Source: Eubacterium sp.
Lineage (GTDB): Bacteria; Bacillota; Clostridia; Lachnospirales; Lachnospiraceae
Direction of reading: 5' to 3'
DNA length: 42,483 nt
Assembly (NCBI GenBank): GCA_016292095.1
Contig: JAEFAB010000064.1
Location: 1 to 42,483, forward strand
This document shows positions 25,413-34,022 of this stretch, in pieces. Positions within the stretch are counted from its first letter, which is position 1. Each line of letters opens with the position of its first letter. Position numbers and translations under genes: made by a program. The notes under the pieces were generated by a model, which was not told the origin of the DNA, made no database searches, and saw only the letters and a program-made list of their open reading frames with translations.

Positions 25413-27550
25413 TATACATTCTTCATGGATAACTGTATTCTCTTTTTCGCCTTGTCTACGCCAATAACACGAACATTCACAATGTCTCCTACGGAAACCA
25501 CTTCAATCGGATGCTTGATATACTTATCACTGATTTCAGAAATGTGAACCAGTCCGTCCTGATGTACACCGATGTCTACAAAGGCACCGAAGTCAATTAC
25601 GTTTCTAACGGTTCCTTTCAGTTCCATGCCTTCCTTTAAATCATCAAAGTCCAAGACGTCGCTTTTCAGCACCGGCTTAGGCATTTCATCTCTCGGGTCT
25701 CTTCCCGGTTTTTCCAACTCGGAAATAATATCCTTTAAGGTAATGGCGTCCGTTCCGATTTCTTCTGCTACTGCCTTCAAATCGCCGACAGTCTTTTTCA
25801 GGTTTACTTTGGAGTTCAAAATATCCTCTGAAGTAAATCCGTATTTCTTTAACAGTTTCTTTGCCGCATCGTAACTTTCCGGATGGACGCTGGTGTAATC
25901 CAGCACTTCCTTTCCGTCTCTGATTTTCAAAAATCCGGCACACTGTTCAAAAGCCTTCGGCCCTAATTTTGCAACCTTCAACAACTCTTTTCGTGTTGCG
26001 AAACTTCCGTTTTCTTCACGGTATGAAACAATGTTCTTTGCAAGGGTTTTATTAATTCCGGAAATATATTCCAATAATGCTGCAGATGCGGTATTTAAAT
26101 CCACACCAACATTGTTTACACAATCTTCTACAACATTGGACAATGCACCCTCTAATTTTTTCTGATTCATGTCATGCTGATACTGTCCTACACCTAATGC
26201 TTTTGGCTCAATCTTAACCAGTTCCGCTAAAGGATCCTGTAATCTTCTTGCCATAGAGGTGGCACTTCTCTGTCCTACGTCAAAATTCGGGAATTCTTCT
26301 GTCGCAAGTTTGCTGGCAGAATAAACAGAAGCTCCTGCTTCGTTTACAATCACGTATTCCAATTTTGTCGGACACTCTTTAATAATATCAACAATGACTG
26401 CTTCTGATTCTCTGGATGCTGTACCATTTCCGAGAGAAATCAGTTCTACACCATATTTCTTTACCAAGTCCAACACAATCTTTTTGGACTCCTCAATCTT
26501 ATTCTGTGGTGCAGTCGGATAAATCACTTTTGTATAAAGAACTTTTCCTGTTGCATCCACAATTGCCAGCTTACAGCCGGTACGGAATGCCGGGTCCCAG
26601 CCTAAAACAACCTTGTCTGCAATTGGTGGTTGCATTAATAACTGTTTCAGGTTTTTTCCAAAGACCTGAATTGCACCATCTTCTGCACGCTCAGTCAATA
26701 AATTTCTGATTTCACGTTCAATAGCCGGTTTGATCAATCTGGTATAACCATCTTCAATCGCTTCCTTTAAAACGTTCTTGAACGGAGATTCTCCGGTGAT
26801 AATCGCCTTTTCCAAAACCTTAATGATATTGTCATCCGGCATTTCCACGGAAACCTTCAAAATCTTTTCTTTCTCTCCGCGATTAATGGCTAAAATACGA
26901 TGTCCAGGGATTTTTCCTACAGACTCAATATAATCATAATAATTTTCATAAGGACTTTCTGTGTCTTCATCCTTTGCCAAAGAGCGAACTTCACCATGTT
27001 TTAAAACAGTGTTTCGAATTGCATTACGATATTCCGCATTATCCGAAACAATTTCAGCAATAATATCCTTTGCTCCCTGAATCGCTGCTCCAACGGTTTC
27101 AACACCTTTTTCCGCATCCACAAAAGCTTCTGCTTCCGCTTCCGGGGATTTAGAGCTTTTCTGCAGCATAAATAACATTGCCAAAGGTTCCAAGCCCTTT
27201 GCTTTCGCTTCTGTAGCACGTGTCTTTCTCTTTGGACGGTATGGTCGGTAAATATCATCCACAGCAACAATGGTTGTGGCTTCTTCGATTTTCTTTAACA
27301 GCTCCGGTGTCATCTTTTCCTGCTCTTCAATGCTGGCAATGACCGTCGCTTTCTTTTCTTCTAAATTTCTAAGATACTTTAAACGTTCATCTAACGTTCT
27401 AAGCTGTTCATCATTCAATTCTCCGGTAACCGGTTTACGATATCTGGCAATAAACGGGATGGTATTCCCTTCATCAATCAAATTGATTGCAGCTGTAACC
27501 TGCCATTCTTTCACTCCCAATTCTTCTGCAATCGTCTGGTTAATATTCAT
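25412..27550 (-). CDS. tex: Tex-family RNA-binding protein
   Basis: A conserved nucleic-acid-binding protein of 712 residues, linked to transcription in other bacteria. Domains in order: Tex N-terminal helices (1-200), a YqgF/RNase H-like domain (about 318-445, VVLGWDPAFRTGCKLAIVDA), helix-hairpin-helix motifs (about 490-560, LNTASAALLEYISGINKTLA) and a C-terminal S1 domain (about 640-712, GTVRNVIDFGAFVDIGVHQDG). The ATG follows GGGAGG and lies 12 bases after the glycosyltransferase stop. It is the last gene of CPBP-GT2-tex. Confidence 0.95.
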   Translation of the reverse strand: MNINQTIAEELGVKEWQVTAAINLIDEGNTIPFIARYRKPVTGELNDEQLRTLDERLKYLRNLEEKKATVIASIEEQEKMTPELLKKIEEATTIVAVDDIYRPYRPKRKTRATEAKAKGLEPLAMLFMLQKSSKSPEAEAEAFVDAEKGVETVGAAIQGAKDIIAEIVSDNAEYRNAIRNTVLKHGEVRSLAKDEDTESPYENYYDYIESVGKIPGHRILAINRGEKEKILKVSVEMPDDNIIKVLEKAIITGESPFKNVLKEAIEDGYTRLIKPAIEREIRNLLTERAEDGAIQVFGKNLKQLLMQPPIADKVVLGWDPAFRTGCKLAIVDATGKVLYTKVIYPTAPQNKIEESKKIVLDLVKKYGVELISLGNGTASRESEAVIVDIIKECPTKLEYVIVNEAGASVYSASKLATEEFPNFDVGQRSATSMARRLQDPLAELVKIEPKALGVGQYQHDMNQKKLEGALSNVVEDCVNNVGVDLNTASAALLEYISGINKTLAKNIVSYREENGSFATRKELLKVAKLGPKAFEQCAGFLKIRDGKEVLDYTSVHPESYDAAKKLLKKYGFTSEDILNSKVNLKKTVGDLKAVAEEIGTDAITLKDIISELEKPGRDPRDEMPKPVLKSDVLDFDDLKEGMELKGTVRNVIDFGAFVDIGVHQDGLVHISEISDKYIKHPIEVVSVGDIVNVRVIGVDKAKKRIQLSMKNV

Positions 27551-27562
27551 TGTTGCCTCCCA

Positions 27563-28576
27563 CTAGTTAAATCCAAAGAATTTCTGGGTAATCTTATACC
27601 CCATAACTGAGAACTTTCTTCCCGCTTTTCCCGGAAGATTCATTGTTCTTCCAAGTAATGATTTACGAACACGTCTATATAAGTCCGGATTTTTCTGTTC
27701 CAGACATCTCCAAAGTTCTTCTTTATCTTTCAAACGTTCTTCCGAACCTTCACGAATAGACAAAATCGAACTGATACACATCATCATATCAAAGTAATGA
27801 ACCATTGCTTTTCGGCAGTTCTCTTTCTTAATATCAGAGTTTGTGTACACATCCATCATAATCTTTGTAACACGATACTGCTGATCCAAACGCTTAATCA
27901 TAATCTTTTCATTTACAGACTGATCATCTCTGCCGATATAGTATTTATAAAGGCAAACGTCCAGATAATAAATATTCTTTACATATGGCAATGGCTGGAA
28001 TACATAAATATTATCCACATAGAAAGTATGTTTTGGAAGAACCATACCGCACTTCTGGAGCACTTTTGTTCTGTAAATAACAGAATGCATCAGTAAGTAC
28101 TTCGCTGTTCCGAAATCAACATCATCCCATGTGATCAATTTATTGCGAGGCATGCAATGCTTGTAATTCATAACAGCCTTGCGCTTTGCGCCCTGCTTAT
28201 CATAAACGAAATCTGAAATCAATAAATCCAGTTCCGCATCACTTGCAACCATTGTTTCCAGCGTATCCAAAACTTTCTGTAAAGCCTTTCTTCCTAATTT
28301 GTCATCACTATCCAATACTTTAAAGTAAAGACCTGTGGCATTCTTAATTCCTGTGTTGACAGCCTCACCGTGTCCACCGTTTTCCTGATGGATAACTTTC
28401 ACGATGTTCGGGAATTTCGCCTCATAGCTTTTGGCAATTTCCAATGTATTGTCAGAAGAACCGTCATCTACAACAATAATTTCCACGCGGTCCTTTCCTG
28501 TTAACGCACTTTTAATACTGTTTTCCATGTACTCTGCTGAGTTATAACATGGAATCGTAATCGTTAATAATTTCAT
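27563..28576 (-). CDS. Family 2 glycosyltransferase
   Basis: A cytoplasmic GT-A fold glycosyltransferase of 337 residues. The nucleotide-sugar region is visible: TITIPCYNSAEYMENS near the start, VDDGSSDNT (about 36-44) and the metal-binding LDSDD (about 93-97). The C-terminal part is basic, without transmembrane helices. The sugar and acceptor are unknown; a surface polysaccharide or teichoic acid role is typical. The ATG at 28576 has AAGGAG upstream and overlaps the end of the CPBP gene by 35 bases, so the two are co-translated. Confidence 0.92.
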   Translation of the reverse strand: MKLLTITIPCYNSAEYMENSIKSALTGKDRVEIIVVDDGSSDNTLEIAKSYEAKFPNIVKVIHQENGGHGEAVNTGIKNATGLYFKVLDSDDKLGRKALQKVLDTLETMVASDAELDLLISDFVYDKQGAKRKAVMNYKHCMPRNKLITWDDVDFGTAKYLLMHSVIYRTKVLQKCGMVLPKHTFYVDNIYVFQPLPYVKNIYYLDVCLYKYYIGRDDQSVNEKIMIKRLDQQYRVTKIMMDVYTNSDIKKENCRKAMVHYFDMMMCISSILSIREGSEERLKDKEELWRCLEQKNPDLYRRVRKSLLGRTMNLPGKAGRKFSVMGYKITQKFFGFN

Positions 28577-29441
28577 TTTCCTTAATCTCCTTTATTTGAA
28601 CTCTTTTATTAATAATCATTCCAATCATCCATTCCAAAAATGCTGTAAGTAAAATCAAAAACAGCAGACTTTTCGCCATAGACATTTTTGATAATTGCTC
28701 TGTTGTTGTACTGTTTCCTTTCACCCAAAACATCATCAAAATACTGAACATGTTGGATAGTCCGTGAAACAAAATCGATGCAAAGATGGTCTGATACTTT
28801 TCATAAATAAAAACCGCAAGCATCCCAATCACAAATGCAAAGGGAGCCTGAATCCAATTCAGATGAAAAACACCGAACATGAACGAGGAAATCACTGCGG
28901 CCATCATCAGACCGGTCATCTTCTTTAAACGATTATAAATGATTCCTCTGAAAATCAATTCTTCCACCGCAGGGGCCAGCACGATGGCCGACATAATCTG
29001 TACCAATGGTGGTGCATTATCAATTGCCCCTTTCGTCGATGCGTAAGATTCTACCATAAAATCCGGCATAAATAATGTTAAAAACGAAACAATATAGTTC
29101 GCCAATAACAGACCAAATAAGGCAAATCCAATAATCCAGACAAACTTTCCAATCAGTTTCCATGGATACTCTTTCTCAAGAATACTGCCTCTTCCCAGTT
29201 CTTTTTTATACATATGTGCAAAAATCGGGATTGCAATAAGGGCTGCAATCAGATTTAAAAGCAAAATATTTTTGTTTGCACAACTGTTGGCAAAACTAAG
29301 CGGATCTTCTTTTCCGATAATCCGGCCCCAGAAAATAATACACCAGTACCCTGCGTTGACGGTAACCAGCTGTATCATCAGGTAGAAAACCATAGGAAAC
29401 AACAGTCCAAACACCCTATAAAAGATATTTTCTTTCTTCAT
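28542..29441 (-). CDS. CPBP (CAAX/Rce1-type) intramembrane metalloprotease
   Basis: A multi-pass membrane protein of 299 residues with about seven to eight helices. The active-site motifs of the Abi/Rce1 family are intact: EE at 160-161 with R165 (APAVEELIFRG), H193 (FGVFHLNW) and H226 (ILFHGLSN). The substrate is unknown; such proteins process peptides or give immunity to bacteriocins. It is the first gene of CPBP-GT2-tex, read from an extended -10 promoter at 29489-29494 that overlaps the promoter of the divergent small membrane protein. Confidence 0.92.
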   Translation of the reverse strand: MKKENIFYRVFGLLFPMVFYLMIQLVTVNAGYWCIIFWGRIIGKEDPLSFANSCANKNILLLNLIAALIAIPIFAHMYKKELGRGSILEKEYPWKLIGKFVWIIGFALFGLLLANYIVSFLTLFMPDFMVESYASTKGAIDNAPPLVQIMSAIVLAPAVEELIFRGIIYNRLKKMTGLMMAAVISSFMFGVFHLNWIQAPFAFVIGMLAVFIYEKYQTIFASILFHGLSNMFSILMMFWVKGNSTTTEQLSKMSMAKSLLFLILLTAFLEWMIGMIINKRVQIKEIKENEIINDYDSML

Positions 29442-29488
29442 CTCTCTATATAAAACTCCATTGATTATTATTTAACCCATCAGCACAT

Positions 29489-29494
29489 AGTATA
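29489..29494 (-). promoter_or_regulatory. Extended -10 of the CPBP-GT2-tex unit
   Basis: Minus-strand TGT-TATACT, an extended -10 about 48 bases before the CPBP start. The -35 match (TGTAAA) is weak and would overlap the divergent -35 at 29507-29512. Confidence 0.55.
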
Positions 29495-29506
29495 ACACAA
29501 ATGTAC

Positions 29507-29535
29507 TTGTTTTACAGCCACTTTTGTTTTATAAT
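29507..29535 (+). promoter_or_regulatory. Sigma-A promoter of the small membrane protein
   Basis: TTGTTT (29507-29512), 17 bases, TATAAT (29530-29535), about 37 bases before the ATG at 29572. Confidence 0.7.
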
Positions 29536-29571
29536 ATTTGAAGAATTTATGAATTGGTGAGGTACATAAAA

Positions 29572-29973
29572 ATGAGTCAAGCAAAAGTAGACAAATATAA
29601 GCAGGAGAAATACAATCGCAAGCACAATCAGAAAAAGAATCATGCGAAGAAATATCTGGCATATGCCGGCGTTACATTATTCGCACTTGTTTGCGTAGTT
29701 TATCTTGGTTATTCTGTCGCAGTAGAAACAGGCATTTATACACCACCTACTACTCCAATCACAAAGACAGAAGCTGAAATTCAGAGCCTTCGTCAGACAT
29801 TGATTGATTCCGGTGATTCCAATGTAAAGAATGTTGAAACTACTGTTGCTGCAGATGCGCAGACAATCGCTGTTGACGCTACAGGCGTTGAAGAAGAAAC
29901 AAAAGCGGATAAAAAATCCAAAAAGACTTCTGAAGAAGAAACTACAGTTGAAGAAACTACAGAAGCTGAATAA
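29572..29973 (+). CDS. Small bitopic membrane protein with acidic tail
   Basis: A protein of 133 residues without a family I can name. Residues 1-26 are very basic (KYKQEKYNRKHNQKKNHAKK), residues 27-47 form one transmembrane segment (YLAYAGVTLFALVCVVYLGYS), and the rest is a soluble segment. The last 35 residues are Glu/Thr/Lys-rich, ending TTVEETTEAE. The basic N-terminus predicts the tail outside the cell. The ATG at 29572 has GGTGAGG upstream; the open frame starts earlier only through a TTG. It is monocistronic with its own terminator. Confidence 0.8.
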   Translation: MSQAKVDKYKQEKYNRKHNQKKNHAKKYLAYAGVTLFALVCVVYLGYSVAVETGIYTPPTTPITKTEAEIQSLRQTLIDSGDSNVKNVETTVAADAQTIAVDATGVEEETKADKKSKKTSEEETTVEETTEAE

Positions 29974-30010
29974 TTCAAAGATGTAATCACTTTTGTTGAT
30001 TGCATCCATA

Positions 30011-30046
30011 AAAAATAAGAGCAGATTTCTCTGCTCTTATTTTTTT
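30011..30046. terminator. Bidirectional terminator of the small membrane protein and argS
   Basis: AATAAGAGCAGA/TCTGCTCTTATT with a 4-base loop, A run before and T run after, between two convergent stops (29973 and 30061). Confidence 0.9.
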
Positions 30047-30060
30047 GCCTTAAAGAATTC

Positions 30061-31821
30061 TTACATTCTTTCCGGAGCCTTAAATCCTAATAAATCAATA
30101 CAAGTTTCTAAGACTTCCTTTGTCATCTTAATTAAAGCGACATATCCCTTCTGCTTTTCCGCATCAGTTTCAGCTAAAATCTTTGTGCTGTGATAGAAAC
30201 TGTTAAATACATTGGATAAATCATAAATATACGCACAAATCTTATGCGGTGCCAATTCTTCCGCTGCATTTTCAATTACTTCTTTCACTTTGGAAACTTC
30301 CAGCATCAGGTTCATCTGTTCTGCCTTGTTGGTAGAAACAATGGAAAGTCCATCCACACTGTTTCCTTCTGCCTGATATTTTTCCAAAATAGATTTAATA
30401 CGAACAATGGTATAAAGAATGTATGGTCCGGTGTTTCCTTCAAAAGAAGCAAAACGATCGGTATCAAAAATGTAATCCTTAGTTGCCTGGTTAGACAAAT
30501 CACCATACTTCAATGCTGCAAGTCCAACAATCTTAGAGATTTCCTTAGCATCTGCTTCATCCATACTGCGGTTTTCCATCATTTTCTGATAGACTGCGTC
30601 GTTAATCTGAGAAATCAACATTCCAAGACGCATAACACCACCGTCACGAGTCTTAAACGGCTTTCCGTCTTTTCCGTTTACCGTACCAAATCCCATATAT
30701 TCCAACTTTGTTTCAGGATTTACCAATTCAGCCTTCTTTGCCACACGGAAAACCTGTGTGAAATGAAGTTCCTGACGTTTATCAGCTACATAGATATATT
30801 CATCCGGATGAAAATCTTCTTCTCTCTGAATAATAGTTCCCAAATCCGATGTTGCATAAAGAGCAGCTCCATCAGATTTTTTCACGATGCAAGGAGGTAA
30901 TTCTTTCTTATCCCCTTCTTCTGCCACATCAACAACCATGGCGCCCTGACTTTCGTGAACAAGATTTTTCTTTTCTAAAACATCCATCAACTGTGGGATA
31001 TAAGGCTTCGCATCGCTTTCCCCTTTCCACAAGTCAAATGTAACATCCAAATCACCGTAATTCTTCTTCAAGTCAGGTAATGAAACAGCCATAATATGCT
31101 TCCACAATGCAAGATATGGTGGATAACCTTCCTGAATCTTCACCGTCGCAATGTGTGCAGCTTCTTTAAACGCTTCGTCTTCTTTAGATTTTGCACTGGC
31201 TGTCGGATAAATATCACTTAAATCATCCAAAGTAAAAGGAGGTTCTTCCGGATATTCTCCTGAATAACTTTCATCAAAGTATACCAAATCCGGCCGGCGT
31301 TCCTTTAATTCCATAATAATCAATCCCATCTGAAGACCCCAGTCTCCCAAATGAGCATCTCCAACGACTTTGTTTCCAACATATTTCTTAATACGCTTCA
31401 CACTTTCTCCGATAACCGCCGAACGCAAGTGACCAACATGAAGTGGTTTTGCCGCATTGGCTCCGCCGTAGTCGATTACTACGGTTTTGTCCTGTGCTTC
31501 TACACCGTACTTTTCGGCTTTCTTTAATTCGTTCAAATAATCTGCCACAAAAGTACTGCTTAAATTCATATTAATAAATCCCGGCATCACCGCTTCGATC
31601 ATTTCAAATTTATCATTGTCTTTTAATGCTTCTACCACATCATTTGCAATCATGATTGGAGCCTTATGGTACTTTTTCGCACCGGCCATGGCACCGTTAC
31701 ACTGATACTGGCATAAGTCAGGACGATTTGAAACAACAACTCTTCCAAGCTGCTTCTCATATCCCTTTTCTTCAAATGCTTTTTCAAATTCTTCTGTAAT
31801 AAGTTCCAATAATGTTTTCAT
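30061..31821 (-). CDS. argS: Arginyl-tRNA synthetase
   Basis: Class I synthetase of 586 residues. The N-terminal additional domain precedes HVGH (128-131, AKPLHVGHLRSAV); the KMSKS position carries a degenerate KTRDGG sequence, as is usual in bacterial ArgRS. The C-terminal DALR anticodon domain ends in CIDLLGFKAPERM. An open frame to 31848 exists, but the ATG at 31821 has AAGGTGG upstream and matches the family. It lies 13 bases after the UDP-sugar pyrophosphorylase stop, in the same unit. Confidence 0.96.
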   Translation of the reverse strand: MKTLLELITEEFEKAFEEKGYEKQLGRVVVSNRPDLCQYQCNGAMAGAKKYHKAPIMIANDVVEALKDNDKFEMIEAVMPGFINMNLSSTFVADYLNELKKAEKYGVEAQDKTVVIDYGGANAAKPLHVGHLRSAVIGESVKRIKKYVGNKVVGDAHLGDWGLQMGLIIMELKERRPDLVYFDESYSGEYPEEPPFTLDDLSDIYPTASAKSKEDEAFKEAAHIATVKIQEGYPPYLALWKHIMAVSLPDLKKNYGDLDVTFDLWKGESDAKPYIPQLMDVLEKKNLVHESQGAMVVDVAEEGDKKELPPCIVKKSDGAALYATSDLGTIIQREEDFHPDEYIYVADKRQELHFTQVFRVAKKAELVNPETKLEYMGFGTVNGKDGKPFKTRDGGVMRLGMLISQINDAVYQKMMENRSMDEADAKEISKIVGLAALKYGDLSNQATKDYIFDTDRFASFEGNTGPYILYTIVRIKSILEKYQAEGNSVDGLSIVSTNKAEQMNLMLEVSKVKEVIENAAEELAPHKICAYIYDLSNVFNSFYHSTKILAETDAEKQKGYVALIKMTKEVLETCIDLLGFKAPERM

Positions 31822-31834
31822 TGGTCCACCTTCC

Positions 31835-33064
31835 TTATAATGTAACACCGTTTAATTTTAATAATTCTTTTGCAGAGTCTACGGAATCCACACCGGTCTT
31901 GTTCTTAATCGGAGCAAATTCTTTTTCTCTTACAACTTCATACGCAAGACAGTTGTCCATCATATGAACCATATCCAATACAAGAGTTTCAAACTTGTAT
32001 CCGTTTTCTGTGTCCGGTTTTACCTTTTCGCCCTGTTCATTGATATGTTCAATTTTCTTCTTAACAATATGAACCGCCATATTGTTTTCCTGATTCTTTT
32101 CCAAATCTTCAATATTGAAGAGATAATTCAAAATAACACCGTAACGATAAGCCAATTCTCCGGCTTCATCTCTCTGGTATCTCATTTCTTCTGTTAATTC
32201 ATAATATTCCACGATAGATGGTTTTCCGTCTTCCAGACAAAGTACACCTACTTTTTCTTCCGGTGTAGTCTTAGATACTACCTTGGATGCAGAACGATAA
32301 TTTCCGTCAATCATTGCACCGATAAAGCAAGGGTCTGCAATTCTCTGACAAACATTGTCCACTGCAAAGATGTTGATATATTCTACACCACTTGCTTTTG
32401 CCTTAGCAGCCAAACCACTCTTTTCAAAAGAAATGAACCAGCCGCCGTTACCGTTTGGTGATGTGGCAACACGATTCTTTTCTTCTAAGAAAATCTTTCC
32501 GTCAAAGGTTGCAGCCGGAGCCATTTCCTGAACAAAGAAGTCCACGAAATCCGGATTGTAACCAAAGTAATTCATATCTTTAAAGAACTGTCTTGTATCA
32601 AGATCATTCTTTTCACTTGTCATAATGTAAAGCGGTACCCAAGCACCTGTAGCATCAACCACGTCCATCAGGTTATTAATTAACATTTCAAAAATGTAAA
32701 CATCCTTTGTTTCTCCAATGTTGTACATTCCCTTTGGCTTATCGGAACCAAGTCTGGTACCCATTCCGCCTGCCAATAAAATCGCAGCAACCTTTCCTTC
32801 TCTGATTGCTTCCTTACCGATCTTTGTATATTTTTCTCTGTTTTCTTCAATCTCTTTAATGGAAACAGCATCGTCCAATGGTGTAATCACACCCTTTGTC
32901 GCTTCTTCCTGCTGATGATTAAGCAGTTTCAGTAAATCGAAATCCAATTCAGAAATCTGTTCTAACAACTCTCTCTTCTGGTCATCGTTTAATTCATCAT
33001 AATACTTTAATAAATGTGTCTGACCGTATTTTTCCAACAATTCATATGTTTTATTAAATTCCAT
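31835..33064 (-). CDS. UDP-N-acetylglucosamine/UDP-sugar pyrophosphorylase, eukaryote-like
   Basis: A UDPGP-family nucleotidyltransferase of 409 residues, predicted to join UTP and a sugar 1-phosphate (GlcNAc-1-P or a hexose-1-P). It has the nucleotide-binding loop LLAGGMGTRLGSDKPKGMY (97-114), the substrate segment NGNGGWFISF and AVDNVCQRIADPCFIG. This is the family of eukaryotic UAP/AGX enzymes, unlike bacterial GlmU or GalU. GlmU elsewhere cannot be excluded. The ATG at 33064 has GGAGG 8 bases upstream, ahead of an in-frame ATG at 33073. It is transcribed with argS from 33153-33181 through a structured leader. Confidence 0.88.
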   Translation of the reverse strand: MEFNKTYELLEKYGQTHLLKYYDELNDDQKRELLEQISELDFDLLKLLNHQQEEATKGVITPLDDAVSIKEIEENREKYTKIGKEAIREGKVAAILLAGGMGTRLGSDKPKGMYNIGETKDVYIFEMLINNLMDVVDATGAWVPLYIMTSEKNDLDTRQFFKDMNYFGYNPDFVDFFVQEMAPAATFDGKIFLEEKNRVATSPNGNGGWFISFEKSGLAAKAKASGVEYINIFAVDNVCQRIADPCFIGAMIDGNYRSASKVVSKTTPEEKVGVLCLEDGKPSIVEYYELTEEMRYQRDEAGELAYRYGVILNYLFNIEDLEKNQENNMAVHIVKKKIEHINEQGEKVKPDTENGYKFETLVLDMVHMMDNCLAYEVVREKEFAPIKNKTGVDSVDSAKELLKLNGVTL

Positions 33065-33091
33065 ACGTAACAACCTCCGTCAGTATAATTA

Positions 33092-33139
33092 TTCGACGCT
33101 TCCGGGAGCCCTCTTTGGCTCTACCAAACCTGCTTCGAA
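33092..33139 (-). other. Structured 5' leader of the pyrophosphorylase-argS mRNA
   Basis: On the minus strand TTCGAAGC (33139-33132) can pair with GCGTCGAA (33099-33092), 7 of 8 pairs. Inside is a hairpin GAGCC/GGCTC (33106-33121). The closing stem ends about 18 bases before GGAGG. No known riboswitch class is recognised. Confidence 0.4.
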
Positions 33140-33152
33140 CATCTCAACCTAT

Positions 33153-33181
33153 AGAATAAGTGATTTTCCATGATTATGCAA
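33153..33181 (-). promoter_or_regulatory. Promoter of the pyrophosphorylase-argS unit
   Basis: Minus-strand TTGCAT (33181-33176), 17 bases, TATTCT (33158-33153). The leader is about 85 bases. Confidence 0.65.
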
Positions 33182-33204
33182 GGATAAGAAACAATTCTTC
33201 GGGA

Positions 33205-33987
33205 TTAAAACCTTTTTATTTCACAAATCACATCAATACAATCCTGATAACGCCGATCCGGCTCCGTCATAATGCATTTTTTGATGACTTTTTTCAGTTT
33301 TCCCGGAAAGAATAAAGGGAACTTTCCCCCATACACTTTTCCCGTTTTCAGATAGAACATCGTCTTTCCGATACCGTAAATATCTGTCCGGATATCCGTA
33401 TTGTAAAATTGCTTCAACCGGCTCTTTTCATATTGTTCCGGAGCCGCAAACCCGCGGCTTCCAATAGCCAACGCATCCAAGTCAATATCATCCCTGTAAC
33501 GTTTGGCAATACCGAAGTCAATGAGTTTAATGCTTCCGTCTTCCATCCGGATAATATTTGCCGGTTTTAAATCTCTGTAAATAATCGGCGGTTCTAAAGA
33601 ATGCAGATAATAAAGTCCGCTGCAAACCTGCAGCATCACCTTCTTTAGTTCTTTCGTTTTCAAAGGTTTTTTTTGAGTAATATACTGTTTCAGATTTTCC
33701 CCACGAACAAGCTCCATCACCAAATAAAACCGTCCGTTTTCCTTAATCAGATTAAAAATTTTTGGAAGGACCGGATGACTGGTGTGTTTCAGCACTGCCA
33801 GTTCTCTCTCCATTCCTTCCAATAATTTCTTTTGGTCGGCAGGATCTGAGGTAATGTACTCCTTCAGAGCGTACTCCTGTCCAGTGTGGACATCTTTCAC
33901 TCGGTAAACCACGGAAAAGCCTCCTTTCCCAATGATTTCCAGCACATAATATCTTCCGCCAACCACGTTATTTAATATTGTATCCAT
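33205..33987 (-). CDS. Soluble Hanks-type Ser/Thr protein kinase
   Basis: A kinase domain of 260 residues with no extra domain. The glycine loop GKGGFSVVY (20-28), ATP Lys K42 (ALKEY), helix-C Glu E62, catalytic D139 in YRDLKPANI, metal D157 in DFG and the AAPEQY activation segment are all intact, so it should be active. There is no transmembrane segment and no PASTA repeats, unlike PrkC-type kinases. The ATG at 33987 follows AAAGGA, 35 bases after the carB stop, which places it at the end of carA-carB-kinase. Substrates are unknown. No convincing terminator follows. Confidence 0.93.
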   Translation of the reverse strand: MDTILNNVVGGRYYVLEIIGKGGFSVVYRVKDVHTGQEYALKEYITSDPADQKKLLEGMERELAVLKHTSHPVLPKIFNLIKENGRFYLVMELVRGENLKQYITQKKPLKTKELKKVMLQVCSGLYYLHSLEPPIIYRDLKPANIIRMEDGSIKLIDFGIAKRYRDDIDLDALAIGSRGFAAPEQYEKSRLKQFYNTDIRTDIYGIGKTMFYLKTGKVYGGKFPLFFPGKLKKVIKKCIMTEPDRRYQDCIDVICEIKRF

Positions 33988-34022
33988 CGCAATCCTTTCC
34001 GGTTGCGATTCTCTCCAAGCAT

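Noticed and set aside
28542..29441. CPBP protein as an abortive infection (defence) gene
   Set aside because: Although the family was once named Abi, there is no partner toxin, antitoxin or other defence gene nearby, and the operon continues into a glycosyltransferase and tex.
33205..33987. Kinase as part of a PrkC/PP2C signalling locus
   Set aside because: No phosphatase gene, rsgA or PASTA repeats are present; the neighbours are carB and a UDP-sugar enzyme.
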